The notes beneath the pieces are model-generated. The model had not been told where the DNA came from and did no database searches. It saw only the letters and a list, made by a program, of their open reading frames with translations. Of a stretch of DNA of 64,000 nucleotides, positions 12,620-24,400 are shown one piece after another. This DNA is from Valencia hispanica (lineage: Eukaryota; Chordata; Actinopteri; Cyprinodontiformes; Valenciidae): NCBI GenBank assembly GCA_963556495.2, contig OY747715.1:14683239-14747238 (forward strand), written 5' to 3'. The translations under genes were made by a program, and so were the position numbers. Each line of letters starts with the position of its first letter. Positions within the stretch are counted from its first letter, which is position 1.

Positions 12620-13430
12620 TAGATCAGGGGATTGGTTGGTCAACTGTTGTCTCTGTCAGTCAACGGGTTGCTTGGTTGGATGGGAGGGGGGGCTTAGTTG
12701 GTTAGTCAGTCAGTTGGTTGTCTATTGTAGTGTGGGGTACTGGTTGGTCAGGGACTTGTTGGTTGTTTCTGGGGGACTTTGTTGATCATTCATTGGTTAA
12801 CTCGGGGTGGATGGGGGGCTTGAGCGTTCAGTTGGCTTTCCTTGAGTGGGTTGCAAGTTCGCTCTGTTGGTTGGTCTATCAGTTAGTCGTTTTCTTTGTC
12901 AGTTGGTTGATTGTCTCTGGCAGGGTTGGTCTATTGGTTGCTTGGCTGGTTTGTTGTCTCTCACTGGTATATTATCTGTGGGGGGGGGTATCGTACGGGT
13001 CAGTGAACTAGTTGGTTGTTTCTGGGCACTGATGGGTGTTGAGCTTTGCTGATTGGTTGGTTGATGGTGGATGGAAGGCTTGTTTAGCTAAGTGACTGGT
13101 TATCTTTAGTTGGATGGGAGGGCTTAGTCTTCAGCTGGCTAATTTTGTCTAGGTGGGGATTGGTTGGTCTGTTGGTTAGTTGATTGTCTCTTGGTGTGTT
13201 GGGGAATTGGTTGGTGAACAAGTTGTTGGTCGTTTTGGGGTGAGTGGGTGGGTGACTTGGTAAATCACTTAGTTGTTTGACTTTGGGTGTGTAGGGGATT
13301 TGTTAATCAGTCTGTTAATTATTAGTTGTTTTTGGGTGGAAGGGGGGGCTTGGTTGACTACTTGGCATTTCTTGAGTGGGTTGGGGTTCTGTCCAGTCAG
13401 TTGGATGGATGGCATTCACATGAAGCATTT
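12620..13430. repeat. degenerate GT-rich minisatellite
   Basis: Imperfectly repeated motifs recur over about 800 bp: ggttggttggtc, ttggatgggagggggggctt (with variants at 12676, 12808, 13113 and 13335), cttgagtgggttg (12841 and 13372) and tgtctctgg/tgtctcttgg. Unit length is irregular, so this is an old, scrambled tandem array. The plus strand is almost devoid of A and C runs. The open frames read through it are rich in Gly, Trp, Val and Leu and are compositional artefacts. Confidence 0.75.
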
Positions 13431-14364
13431 TGGTTTTCTGATTACCCTAAACTGCAACAAAGATTGTGGCACCAAAAATTGGAAAATGCAAATGCATTTT
13501 TTTTTCCCCTAACGCAAGTAAAAATCTTTTGAAAATTTCAACATCCATCCTGGAGGACTGCTTCCTTTGAAAAATTTTTGCTTAGAACTTTTTAAACCCA
13601 GTAGTAAAGGTAAAAATCTGGGTCACTTTGTATTTGGAGAAAATATAATGATCTGGATCTGTAACGAACTGTACTGTTCTCTATGCTTAAAGAAGGGATA
13701 AATTATCTGATATTTTTTATTCAGATCTGATCTGTTGACGAACCCAGCTCCCAACTTGTGGGGTCAACTTATTATGAACCCAAAAGTGTGAATGACCTGG
13801 CCCAAAATGTGGAAGATATTTAGCCTCTGTACGTTACAAAAGGATTAACTTTAACAAACACCACAGATAGGAAACTGGGTTTGGAACTACGGCTGTTGCT
13901 GAACAAAAGTTACAAACATCAATTAGCTTTATGTTTATCAAGCTGTGTATGTTCATAATGGATCAAGCTAAAAGTCTAGTCACCAAAAGACAAATGGATG
14001 TATCAGTATATGTACAAATAGCAGCAATGTTTTAGTTTTTTCCCCCCGTTCAAAAGCAATTCTCTTTTATAAGTTGACTTCTGGCTCTTTCACAAAGACA
14101 GGATTGGATTCAATGACACCTCTCCAGGAATTAAGTAGAGTACAGAGAGAAAGAATGAGATGGAAGGGAAAATGACAAACAGATGAGAAATGAAATAAAG
14201 AAGTTCTATGCCAAGTGTATTCAATCTTTTCCTGATAGTCTTCCAGCACTGCATTTAATTTGCACCATAATTATTTCATTTCTTTGCCATTTTAACATAT
14301 CGAAAACTATGTTAGGTTTTGACATTGGACTAATTAGTAAATGAAATAAGCAATATACAAAGTA

Positions 14365-15900
14365 CAGTTCCAGTCAGAGGTTCACATGGCCTCAACATGG
14401 GCATAAAAAGTATTTTTAGGCTTTTTATGTTGAATATGAATCTTTCTTTCCAGGATAGAAAATCAACAGACAACATAAGCATTCAATTAATAATAAAACA
14501 AGACCTGAGAGAACAAGTTTGAAGTTATTGTGCTTTTTCAGTACACCACAAAAGGTAAAAAAGAACACATACAGGCTCAAATATATACATACACCCCTAA
14601 CATAACTTCCTTCTTTTTTTACCATTTCTCTTATCAGAATTAAGTAAGGTTTATTTAAACTGGTTGGTTTGCTGTCACAAGAATGGCTTTTAAGCATAGT
14701 CCACAAATTAACAACAGGATTGAGGTTCGGGCCACTCCAGAAGCTTAATAGGTATGTTTTCACTACTTCAAGGTAATTCAACCGGACCTTTTTATGGCAG
14801 GGTAAATACGTCTGCCCGGTCTTATTAAACGTTTGTGTCTCCATACAATGGCCCTATAAAGAATTTGCTAAGACGGCAGGATATTGAAACAGTTTCGGCA
14901 GTGAGTGGCGTCACTGGTAAGCACCAAAAGACGCCCAAAGCAGCAGAGATTAACAAGAGATCAACAATGAAAGAAGCAGGGATTACTGAAGTGCTTCTAT
15001 TTGCTATTTCACCACCATTCTGTTCGCTATATTGCTATACACTGCTTTGGCAGCAACTTCTCCAATTTTACAAAGCCAGACGTCTGGTTCCTGAAATGGT
15101 CCTGAAAACAGCCCTGTCGGGCAGCCCGGTGCAGTGGAGCATACCGTAAAGGTCCGGTAAAATTACCCTGAAATTCTGATAGTAGAAACGTGCCTAATGT
15201 TTGCCTCTTTCACCAGTTCCACAACCAGCTTTAATCAGTGTTTGTGATCATTGTCTTGTCAGAATTACCAACCATGTCCAAGTTCAAACTTTCAAGCTGT
15301 TTACTTGAAGTCAAGTTGAAGAATTAGGAGTTAATTCTCAATAATTCCACCCACTTTTTTCAATGCACCAGAGGCACGACCAACAAAACAGCCCCAGAGC
15401 ATGATATAACCACCACCATGCTTGACAGCTCTATCCATTTCTCCCCTGACAATAACATTTATCTCTAGATAAACGTGTGGCCTGTCCATGTGAGCAGCTA
15501 CAAATATCAGTCATGCATGAAGGTGCTCATTTTGGAGTGGGGGATTCTTTCTTGAACAGTCCTTGGTGATGTGAACCATGGCAGTTCCTGGAGTTGCTCC
15601 TTAAGATCCTAAGCAATCCCCTGTTATTACAAGGAAATAGTTGATGGTACATTTTTTTTACTTAAAGCTTCAACTTGCTAAGATACATTTAACCTAACTT
15701 ATTGGTAAAGGTGTATGAATGTATTTGAGCCTGTCTGGATGGGTGAAAATCTAAGGTACTGGCAAACTTGTGCACCCAATTCAAAGTTTAACTTCTTTGA
15801 AGATGTTTGTGTTATATAAATCCTTCCACCCTGTCCAACTGCATGGCATTGCTTTTTTAAATCATAATGGTAAATGAAGCACCTTAAGAGCACAAATTAC
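14365..15900 (-). mobile_element. second Tc1-like DNA transposon, decayed, interrupted by a MITE
   Basis: The left end CAGTTCCAGTCAGAGGTTCACATGG follows a TA and resembles Sleeping Beauty/Tc1-type termini. Two transposase pieces survive on the minus strand. One is GGGYIMLWGCFVGRASGAL (about 15350-15430), around the central WGCF block. The other is GPNLNPVVNLWTMLKSH (about 14670-14735), the remnant of the DLNPIENLW block. The motif gtgtatg-atatatttgagcctgt near 14575-14600 recurs inverted near 15711-15745, placing the right terminal repeat there. The exact right end is uncertain. Confidence 0.72.
14750..15195. mobile_element. MITE nested inside the Tc1-like element
   Basis: Inverted ends (AGGTATGTTTTCACTA and, on the complement of the right side, AGGCACGTTTCTACTA, both followed by a caaggtaa/cagggtaa...accggacct block) are flanked by AAT at 14747-14749 and 15196-15198. 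Removing it rejoins the Tc1 transposase region. At 446 bp it has no transposase. The GCGTTTCCA-like termini and 3-bp duplication suggest a PIF/Harbinger-type MITE, but the superfamily is not certain. A diverged relative begins at 23123. Confidence 0.75.
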
Positions 15901-18900
15901 TGACTTTATTTGATTACAAAACTAAGGTCACGAAGAAGCAAAGGGATTATTTTAAAACATCAAAACCAAAACACTCCATTCCCCAGATATCTAAACTCTA
16001 ACCCCTGATGAGTGAACACTGACGTATCAATCAAAACATGTTTTTCACCCCCCCCCCCATAAATGGCATCAGGCATATTTCAGATGGCAGATTGTACAGA
16101 TTGTTCTCTGTGTGATTGCTGCAGATCAGGCACCCTGCAGAGCTTAGAGCACACAAGCCCGGAGGAACCTTTCGCTCGCTAACAAAACCCACCGTCTCAT
16201 GATGGATGAGAGGGAGGAAAGATGTGCGAAAGCAACAGTGGAGGCAGACTACGAGTTATTATGCAGCAACATCTCTTGCTGACATGAATCAGTCACATCA
16301 ACACCCCTTACCAGCTTGACGCTTCTACAAATAAAGGACTAGATATGAATGTGAAAAAGATTTCCTGGTGCTCCTTCTAAAAAGTTCCTTTCTCCCTTTT
16401 TAGATCTGCAGAATGTCACATCTGTAGCTATTATCCTGTCTTCATATAGTTCTGAGCTTTGAAAAGATACAGAGCTTACAATTTGTGGCCCTCATTAGCG
16501 TGAGACGAGACAGCGAACAAGTCCTTTTGAGATTTGTCTGAACACCGGGCTCCTCATCACAAGGCGCTGGCCTGAATGATTCATGGAATGACTACGGAGC
16601 TCCCCTTCCACGCCAAGGGCAGGCTGATTGCCAGGGCTTCACTCAAAGGTCACGCAATTAAGCTTTATTCCTGTTTCAATAAGGCTGTGACTGACTGACT
16701 GCGGTCCCCTGGTTGAACAGATGTGATTTTTGGCCTATATTGAGCTTTTAAAAAAAGTCAGTGATTCATACTTACAATTATAAATTCAAAGTAAAAAATA
16801 AATAAATAAAACAGCAGCCGAGATTATCTGTTAGAACTTGTTGAAACTTGAAACTAGTAACATTTAGAAAGGGGCTGTATGATATCAGGAAAATATGCAA
16901 TTGCAATGATGATTTTAATTATAATGAACCCACATTTTTCTGAATCATTTTCAGAAGGTTTTAGCATCTCAAAAAATAAATATATACATTAGGATTGCTG
17001 ATTAACGACATTTAGCCCATCCACATTACCATGCATGAGTGCATGGATACTTGTAACTTTAAATACAGTATCCTATAAAATATTGCATCCTTACAGTCAT
17101 TTTAATTGAAGAATTGCACATACAGACATTGTGATGATGATCACCATTTAAAATGTTATCCGGATCCATTTTGGAAACATTTAGCATGCTTTACTGAAGC
17201 AGCAAAATGACAAAATATGAAGGTAAAATTGCAGTAGGTGCAACCAGAACAACAAATCAGTCAACATTTTGGGTTGAAATTCCATCTTAACAATGACTAA
17301 GTTGTCAATAGATGCCCAGGTCACAATTTGTTATATATGATGGATAAAAGTGAAAGAAGTTTAGGTATCTAAATCAAGGAGTAGCAGTCTAGATATAGAC
17401 GCATTGTAGCCTAGACTGACAAGCAAAAAAAGCCCAACAAGCAACTGTGTGTTTATTAATAGATTTCCCTGATGAGCTACATAGATATGGAGCTACCACA
17501 CGTGATTTACAAGTCAAGGTGAAAACCTGGTGTTTCTGTTGTGGTTGTATGTCATCACTATCTTTAAAGTAATTTGTGCTTAACAACTGACATTTTTCAA
17601 TTATTTTTTGAGAGAAGTCCAGAAGGCATCTCAGTGCACAGCCTGTACAGCTTTATTGCTTAGCAATGCAAAATGTGATCCATTTCTTTCAGTCAGTACT
17701 CAATCAATTTGTCCACTCACCGGCCATTGAATTCTGTACACGAGTTCAATTGCTCGTTAACACAAGTAGTGCATTAGTAAATGGCATGGCAGAGATTCTA
17801 TACATTTAGGCATATATACCTGGTGAAGATGTGTCGCTATTTTGGTTACAACTGAGCATCAGAATGGGGATTTAGGTAAGTTTCAAATTGCCATGGTTAT
17901 TGGTTCCAGAGAAGTTGGTGTTTGTACCTCAGAAAATGCTTATTTAGTAGGATTTCCAAACACAAGTTCTCAGAAACACACAGAGGATGGTCTAAAAAAA
18001 GAGACAGCTGTGTGAACAAAATTGCTTTTTTGTGTCAAAAATAAAAAAACAGACTGGTTTGAGATTATCAGAAAGGTAGCAGGACCTCCAATTATCACCT
18101 GTTACAACCATATACTACATCTGCATAAACAACATGTTGAACCTTAAAGCAGATCGGCTACAGCAGCAGAAGACTACACCAGGTGCCAATCGACAGCTAA
18201 GAACATGAATCTAAATGCTATGATTTGCCCATGCCTACAAAAACTGGACAAATTGGAAAAGAAATGTTTGCCTGATCAAATGAGTCTTGATATTAGCTTC
18301 AAAATTCAGTTGGAAAGTCAAAAATCGATCAAAGTAACATGAAAACTTGGATCAATCCTGTCTTGTATCAACAGATCAGGCTGGTGTTTAAACTCAACAG
18401 CATACCTAGTTCAAGTTCCTTGAACATGATAATGAGCTCACTTTACTACTCCAATGGCCTCCAAAGATCACAGTCCAATATATCATCTTTGTAATGTGAT
18501 GGAATGAGAGATTAGCACCATGAATGCACAGCTGGCTGAATCTGCAGCAGCTGTGTGATGCCTCTGAGGAATGTTTCTGATAAGTTGTTGAATCTATGCC
18601 ATAAATAATTAGGGTGGTTCTGAAGGGATTTACAGGAAACTGAAGGAACAGACGTCAATAAAATTACGTTAAAAAACCCCAACAGGTATTCATTTTTTTA
18701 AATGTCAGTACAAAGAGGGGTCAAAGATGGTATAAGATGGCTTTTATCTCCTAAATACACAAAAGTAAAGAGTCTTAAACATGGTAAAAATCTTAAGCAT
18801 ACGTTTGAATAGAGGCTACCTATAGATTGAATATTAACTTTGGCTCATATCTAGCTGAAGTTTGCCTCAATGATTAAATTAAGTCCTTTGCACAGTGGAT

Positions 18901-20676
18901 GAATGAAGTTGTAACATTTCTTTTAAATTAAATCTCAAGAAAAAGTTCATACCAATGGAAGGTGTAGATTTAGGAACCCCAAAACCACTCTTTGGATATA
19001 GAGAGGAGATTTATATTTCCTCTGCAGCTCCAAAGTGTGTGTGGTAGTAAAATCATGCATAAAGCAAGGAAATGAGACACCAGGAAAGTGAAAACTAACT
19101 TTTCTCAATAAATAAACCTTAAAAAGTGGGTCACTGACAAGAAGTATCGAAGAAAACTTAAGAGGCAGAAGGCATAAGCCAATTTCCCCCCACGGGTTCA
19201 GATGCAAATATCATTCTTCGAATGGCAACTCATACAGACGATCTGGTGAAATGGCACGCAAAAGAACGAGGCGGGGGGAGGCATGACCTAGTTTTACAGA
19301 TATGTGGCTGAAACAATCAAAACAGCTACATGATTAATGCTGTCTGCACAGACTTAAACTTGATTCAGTTGTCACACTTAAAGAAGCTGAATTTATAAAG
19401 AAAGAACAAACAGCGTGGTAAAAAAAAAAAAGTCAAGTCACGCGTGGCTTCTCTTTTACGGTTTTATAGGGCTTAGAAAGAAAAACCCCTAGACTAAACA
19501 CCATGTGTCAGATCTATTGCTGGTTTTTATTCTAAATGGGTGGTATAGGCTGCACAGAACTAAATGCCTCCGTCATTTCAGCTCAATTTAGTGGCTCAAT
19601 CAGTCTTCAGCCAGCTCTTCTCTCAGGGCAGCGTCCTCCAAACGAATTTCCAGACCTAATGTTCTCAGCCGTTCAGACTACGGGGTGAGATTTGCAGCTT
19701 AGTTATGTAACCTGAGGCTTAACCTTGAGGTTTTAGTGTCATAGCAGGGCCATACACTTTCTAAGGGCCATAATACCCTAACAAAATGCTAAGATACTGA
19801 CAGTACCTCTACATGAAGGCTGCCTATAAATATTCTGTATCATCAGATCAGTGGAAAGAGGATTTTTATAACTGTTACTAAATTTCACATCATGTATTCA
19901 TCATTTTCAGGCCATTTCATAATGCTGCTTTAATATCTGACTTCATCATCAAACAGCCATCATCAACATTTACCTCAATTGCATTGTAACTGATTGCATT
20001 TAAAATCTTAAATTGAAAGCTGCTGAAAGAATAGAGACCATGAGATGTAAGGCTATTTTTCCCGGCTTCAATTTTGTTTTTATTTTGATAAGGTTCATCA
20101 CCACTATGGCTGTAGCAGCAAAAATAGGATTATATTAATCCCATGAGCTATAAAAACTACTCATAAAAATGCAGCATGTCAGTTTAATAGACTCTCCAGA
20201 TGCAATTACAGTCAGATCTGTTTGCAAAGGATACGGCAGTGACATTGATCAGCCTATTACCTTTGGCTTTTACACAGTCTGCAGGTTCCTGACAAAGTTC
20301 TCCGCTGTTTTTTTGTGCTTCTGTGCCTTAATTATATATATTTGTTATTAGGTATTATCTTGCTGCCCTTATACATTATGGTACTTCTGTGTGAGAATGA
20401 GATTAATCAACCTTTGTCAAAACAACTCATTTTAAATAAAAATAATTCAATAGTGGGATTTTAATTATTATTTAAATTAAAAGATATAAATTAAATGAAA
20501 ACATTATTACACAGGATGTAATTCCATTAGTAAAGAGACCACTCTGCCAGCTGCATTGTCAATTTTCGGGCCGTTTCAAAATGACAAGCTGGTAGTAAAG
20601 TATTGGCAAAAAAAAGACTGTGGACAGTCAATTATAGTCACTATTTTAAGTTTTTAAAAAAAGATGTTGAAGGCCT
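15901..20676. other. intronic sequence, including a candidate conserved segment at 16090-16690
   Basis: A C-run lies at 16048-16058 and an (AAAT)n patch near 16795-16810. The 16090-16690 stretch has higher GC, no recognisable repeat and many homeobox-like (caattaa, cattag) and AP-1-like (tgaatcagtcac) motifs. The remainder is AT-rich with no recognised feature. Confidence 0.4.
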
Positions 20677-20680
20677 TTAA

Positions 20681-21441
20681 AGTCCCACTCCGATCATATT
20701 TTGAGCTATTTTTTAAACATTGTCAGTGGTCTTTAAATTATGATTATGCTGTTTTTAGCCAAAATCACAAAACCTGTGCCGTTTTCTGGGACTTTGCTTC
20801 AGCAGAGCTGCAGTAGCTCATTAGCAATTCGCCTCTGCGTTGTGGGCGGGGCCGTTTTTTGGTTATAAAAATCGCTATTTGTCTCTATCAGTTTCTATCC
20901 TGCAACCGCTGCTGTCGCTTATTTTTCTCTCCTCTCCCGCTCGCGCTCAGCAGCTGGGCGCGCTGACAGCTGGTATCGGGTTTCAAACCCTTTTTTCTCC
21001 GATTTATTTCATAGAAACATCCCCATAAATGACGCCAGTATTGAAGCTATATGTAGTGGACATCTAGTAGTACCAAGCAGTAACAGCACAAGGCAGTAGA
21101 TCTAAAGAAAGGGGCTGTTTTATTCAGCAATGTATTGCAACCCGCTACAGCACATAGGTGTTGATCCGCCATCGTCTTCTCTACTCCTCAGAACCTGAGC
21201 GGGCGGGGCGGAGCGGAGTAGGAGCTTGTAGCCCCGCCCAGTGGAGTTACTACGTAACAACTCCAGTCTATTTTAGCCGCCATTTTAACGTCTGCTACTG
21301 ATTCACAGCCATTTGAATGCAGAAATACTCAGAAATACAACTTTGAGCTTAATTTTCTCAAGACATGTCCTCTAGCATCAGAAAAATGCCACAAGAACAT
21401 GTTAACACCTAGAAAAACATGATTTTCATCAAAGTGGGTCT
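20681..21441. mobile_element. TTAA-flanked non-autonomous DNA transposon
   Basis: TTAA occurs at 20677-20680 and 21442-21445. The ends are inverted: AGTCCCACTCCGATCATATTTT on the left and AGACCCACTTTGATGAAAATCA on the complement of the right. TTAA duplications characterise Kolobok and piggyBac elements; the AG-type termini lean towards Kolobok (inference). The body holds CpG-rich segments with GC boxes (ggcggggc at 20845 and 21205) and a TATAAAA-like motif (20863). No transposase frame is present in its 761 bp. Confidence 0.75.
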
Positions 21442-21445
21442 TTAA

Positions 21446-24400
21446 TGATTTAGAAATGGCTCCTGACACTTCTATACCGATGACATTTAGCTATTGGTGG
21501 ATCTCTAAAGAGTACACACCCCTGCTACAATGGCAGGGTTTTTTTTGTGATAAACATTTTATACCTTTATTGTGACATATCTTTTAGGCAGGTAAAAATT
21601 TAAAAAATGAATACAAATACTTTGTTCTGTGCATTTTTTGACTCAGTTTTTAACATTTATTCTTGTGGGGTATAAAACTAATATCAGTTATAGTGAATTT
21701 GCTTAAGCTGATTTATACACCAGTAGACTTTTGCTATAATTTGCACAGTTGCATAATTTGTTAGTAGGGGTCTCCCACTAAAGAATACTGTAAATGCTGT
21801 TTGTCAATCAAAATGTGCTAGAACAAAGATTCAGTATGTGTGGGCACACTTATGCAAGCACGTTATTGCAGCACAAAACATTTGTTTTTAGTTGTACAAG
21901 ATAAACCCTAAAAGGTGGTGGGAAACACTAAATATATTTTTTCACTGTTTTTTTGTTTTTTTACAACACAGAAACCTGTTGTTTAACATGTTCGACTCCA
22001 GTCCACTGTTTAACCTGGAATATTGACTGGCTCTCCAGCAACAATCTTGTCCTAAATGCCAATGAGAGACAGTGAATACAACTAAAGCTGAACATACAAA
22101 ATATTCAGGAATCAGCTTTTTTGCTACTTTTTCTCAGTTAAACCTTGCATTTGTAATCTCAGTCTAGTGTTTGATTCTCCATTGAGCAGTAACTGGCATT
22201 TAAAATCTCTCATTTCCATTTCTTTTATTTAAGGAATATTTCTAAATTGCAGCATATGGTCCCCTACCAAATTAGAGAAAAATATGCATGTCAATGCCCT
22301 GTTTACCAGACTAGACAAATTATGTCCATCATCCCTCCAAGCTTTTCCAAATTCTGATCCCAGACCTTAGAAATTCTTATCATTTATTAAAAAAAAACTA
22401 ATTTTATGAGCGATCTTTGCCATAGTAGGAGAAAACAAATGTTTTTAACTTGCCGTTAAGACTGGAGAAATTGGAAGGTGAAGCAATACTGATAGTTTAA
22501 TACAACAGCTGGAGGCTATGTTGGCTCGCTGTGTGTGAATGCAAGTGCGTGTTTGACAGTGTGTCCATCTGAACATGTTTGTTAACAATCAATTCCCAAC
22601 TGGTATGTGTCGACATGCAAAGCTCTTCACCATCCATCCAGACCGCTCCATCCATTCACTGGGCTTGGCAAACAGCGTGAGAGTTTGTGTGTTTGTGTGT
22701 GAACAAAAAGGAAAAAAATACTCCAACATGAACTCTAAGCTGTTTACATCTGGTTGCTATGGAGAATCACAGCTGTTTCTATTGGACTCTAATGAACCTG
22801 AGCAGCTGTTAGCTTCACAAGTCACACAAAACACATTCACAAACAGTGCTCGTTTGTGTCTTTACACAGAATTACTGAACCATGTTTATTGATACGGCAC
22901 AAGCAAACTATTGCAACTGTAAGAATACGAGCTTATAAACAACAGGGTTATCATAAAAATATTTTTGTAAGACTTAAATTCTATTAAGCTATGTAGCACC
23001 ATTTCACAAAAAATGGAATCTAAAGCCTGTTTACAATACCTGCAGGTCCAATCCATATCTAATTATTTAGAGCCAAATTAAGCTTCAATTATAATAGAAA
23101 ACAGTCCAATTTAGCTGATAGTAGGCGCATTTCCATTATCGAAACTTCAGGGTAATTTTAGCAGAACTTCAGGGTATGCATGTGTCCCCATTACACCACA
23201 CCGGCACGGCTGTTTTCGGGGGCCATTTCAGGAACTAACCCAGTACCAGTCTTGGGGTATGTACTCGGAAAGGGCCCGATAGAGTTGCTGGGCAGGAGCT
23301 ATGGTTAAGTCATGGTGATTGGTTATAATTCAAGAGGGAAATGAGCAGACATCGCCAATTTGGCATTTTAACTATTAATATAGATTAGATGGGGCCTCAA
23401 GTATTCACGGATTTCAGCTACTTTTTGGTGTTACTTGTTAAAGTTTCCCTTCCAAACGTTGCATTGCGCTCCTTAGTTTCACACAAACATTCAGCATGTG
23501 TTCAGGTATAAACAACTTGATATTCATTCAATACGAACGTACCAACCAAACTGATCTGTCGCGGATATTTCCAGTAGTAATACATGTATCATATGAAATG
23601 AAAGCCTAGCAAACAGTGAACAGTTTAAACTTAAAACCAAAAACATTTGCGTAGCTTATTTTAGAAGACTTTAGATAAACTTTTTTGGACGCATAGGCAT
23701 TTTATGTGTATTTATCACACATATCCTCTATAATAAACGTTAACAATTTTAGTGTCTTTCTCTTTATTCCAGGCTTACTGTACAATCACATGTAGAGATT
23801 TAAACAACAGAACAAAACTTGGATGAGGTGTCTAACTAATAAAACTGGTAAAATGCACAAAAACATGTTTTAAATTTCTTGATCATCCTGATTTATATAC
23901 CCTAAAATAAATGTGAACATCACTGAATGACCAGCAGGTTCGCCTCAAACAAACAAGCCTCACAGAGGTACAGGTGGGCTCTTTACTTCTAAATTTCCCA
24001 TCTGTGAAATGCCTGAGAGAGTGTTTGGGGTTTCATCTTGCTGAATAGAGTATATAGTATATATCTGTTGCTGCACACTTCAGGTCAGCTACATGAATCA
24101 AGAATGATAAATTTGGATGTTCAGGGATATTTTGGGTAGGTGTGAGTGGGTAAAGAATAGCTGTTGTGCACAGGTGAGCAAATTTAATAAAAATATTCCA
24201 ACCTGATCTTAACATTTGAGGTGCAAAAATATACTTACATTTTTCTAAATTTCAAAATTAAAGAAAACAAAGTGGAGCAGGTGATCAGATTCCATTAATC
24301 CGGTGCACAATGTTTGTAATCAGCTGGATGCTTTTCAGACTTTCTGAAGGTTCAGAAAATCTTGTTATGACTCTTTCAAAGCTTTGGGTTTATGCAAACA

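Noticed and set aside
16873..17130. Possible hAT terminus (ggggctgtatgatatc followed by atgcaattgcaatg)
   Set aside because: It resembles hAT ends, but no partner end or 8-bp duplication was found.
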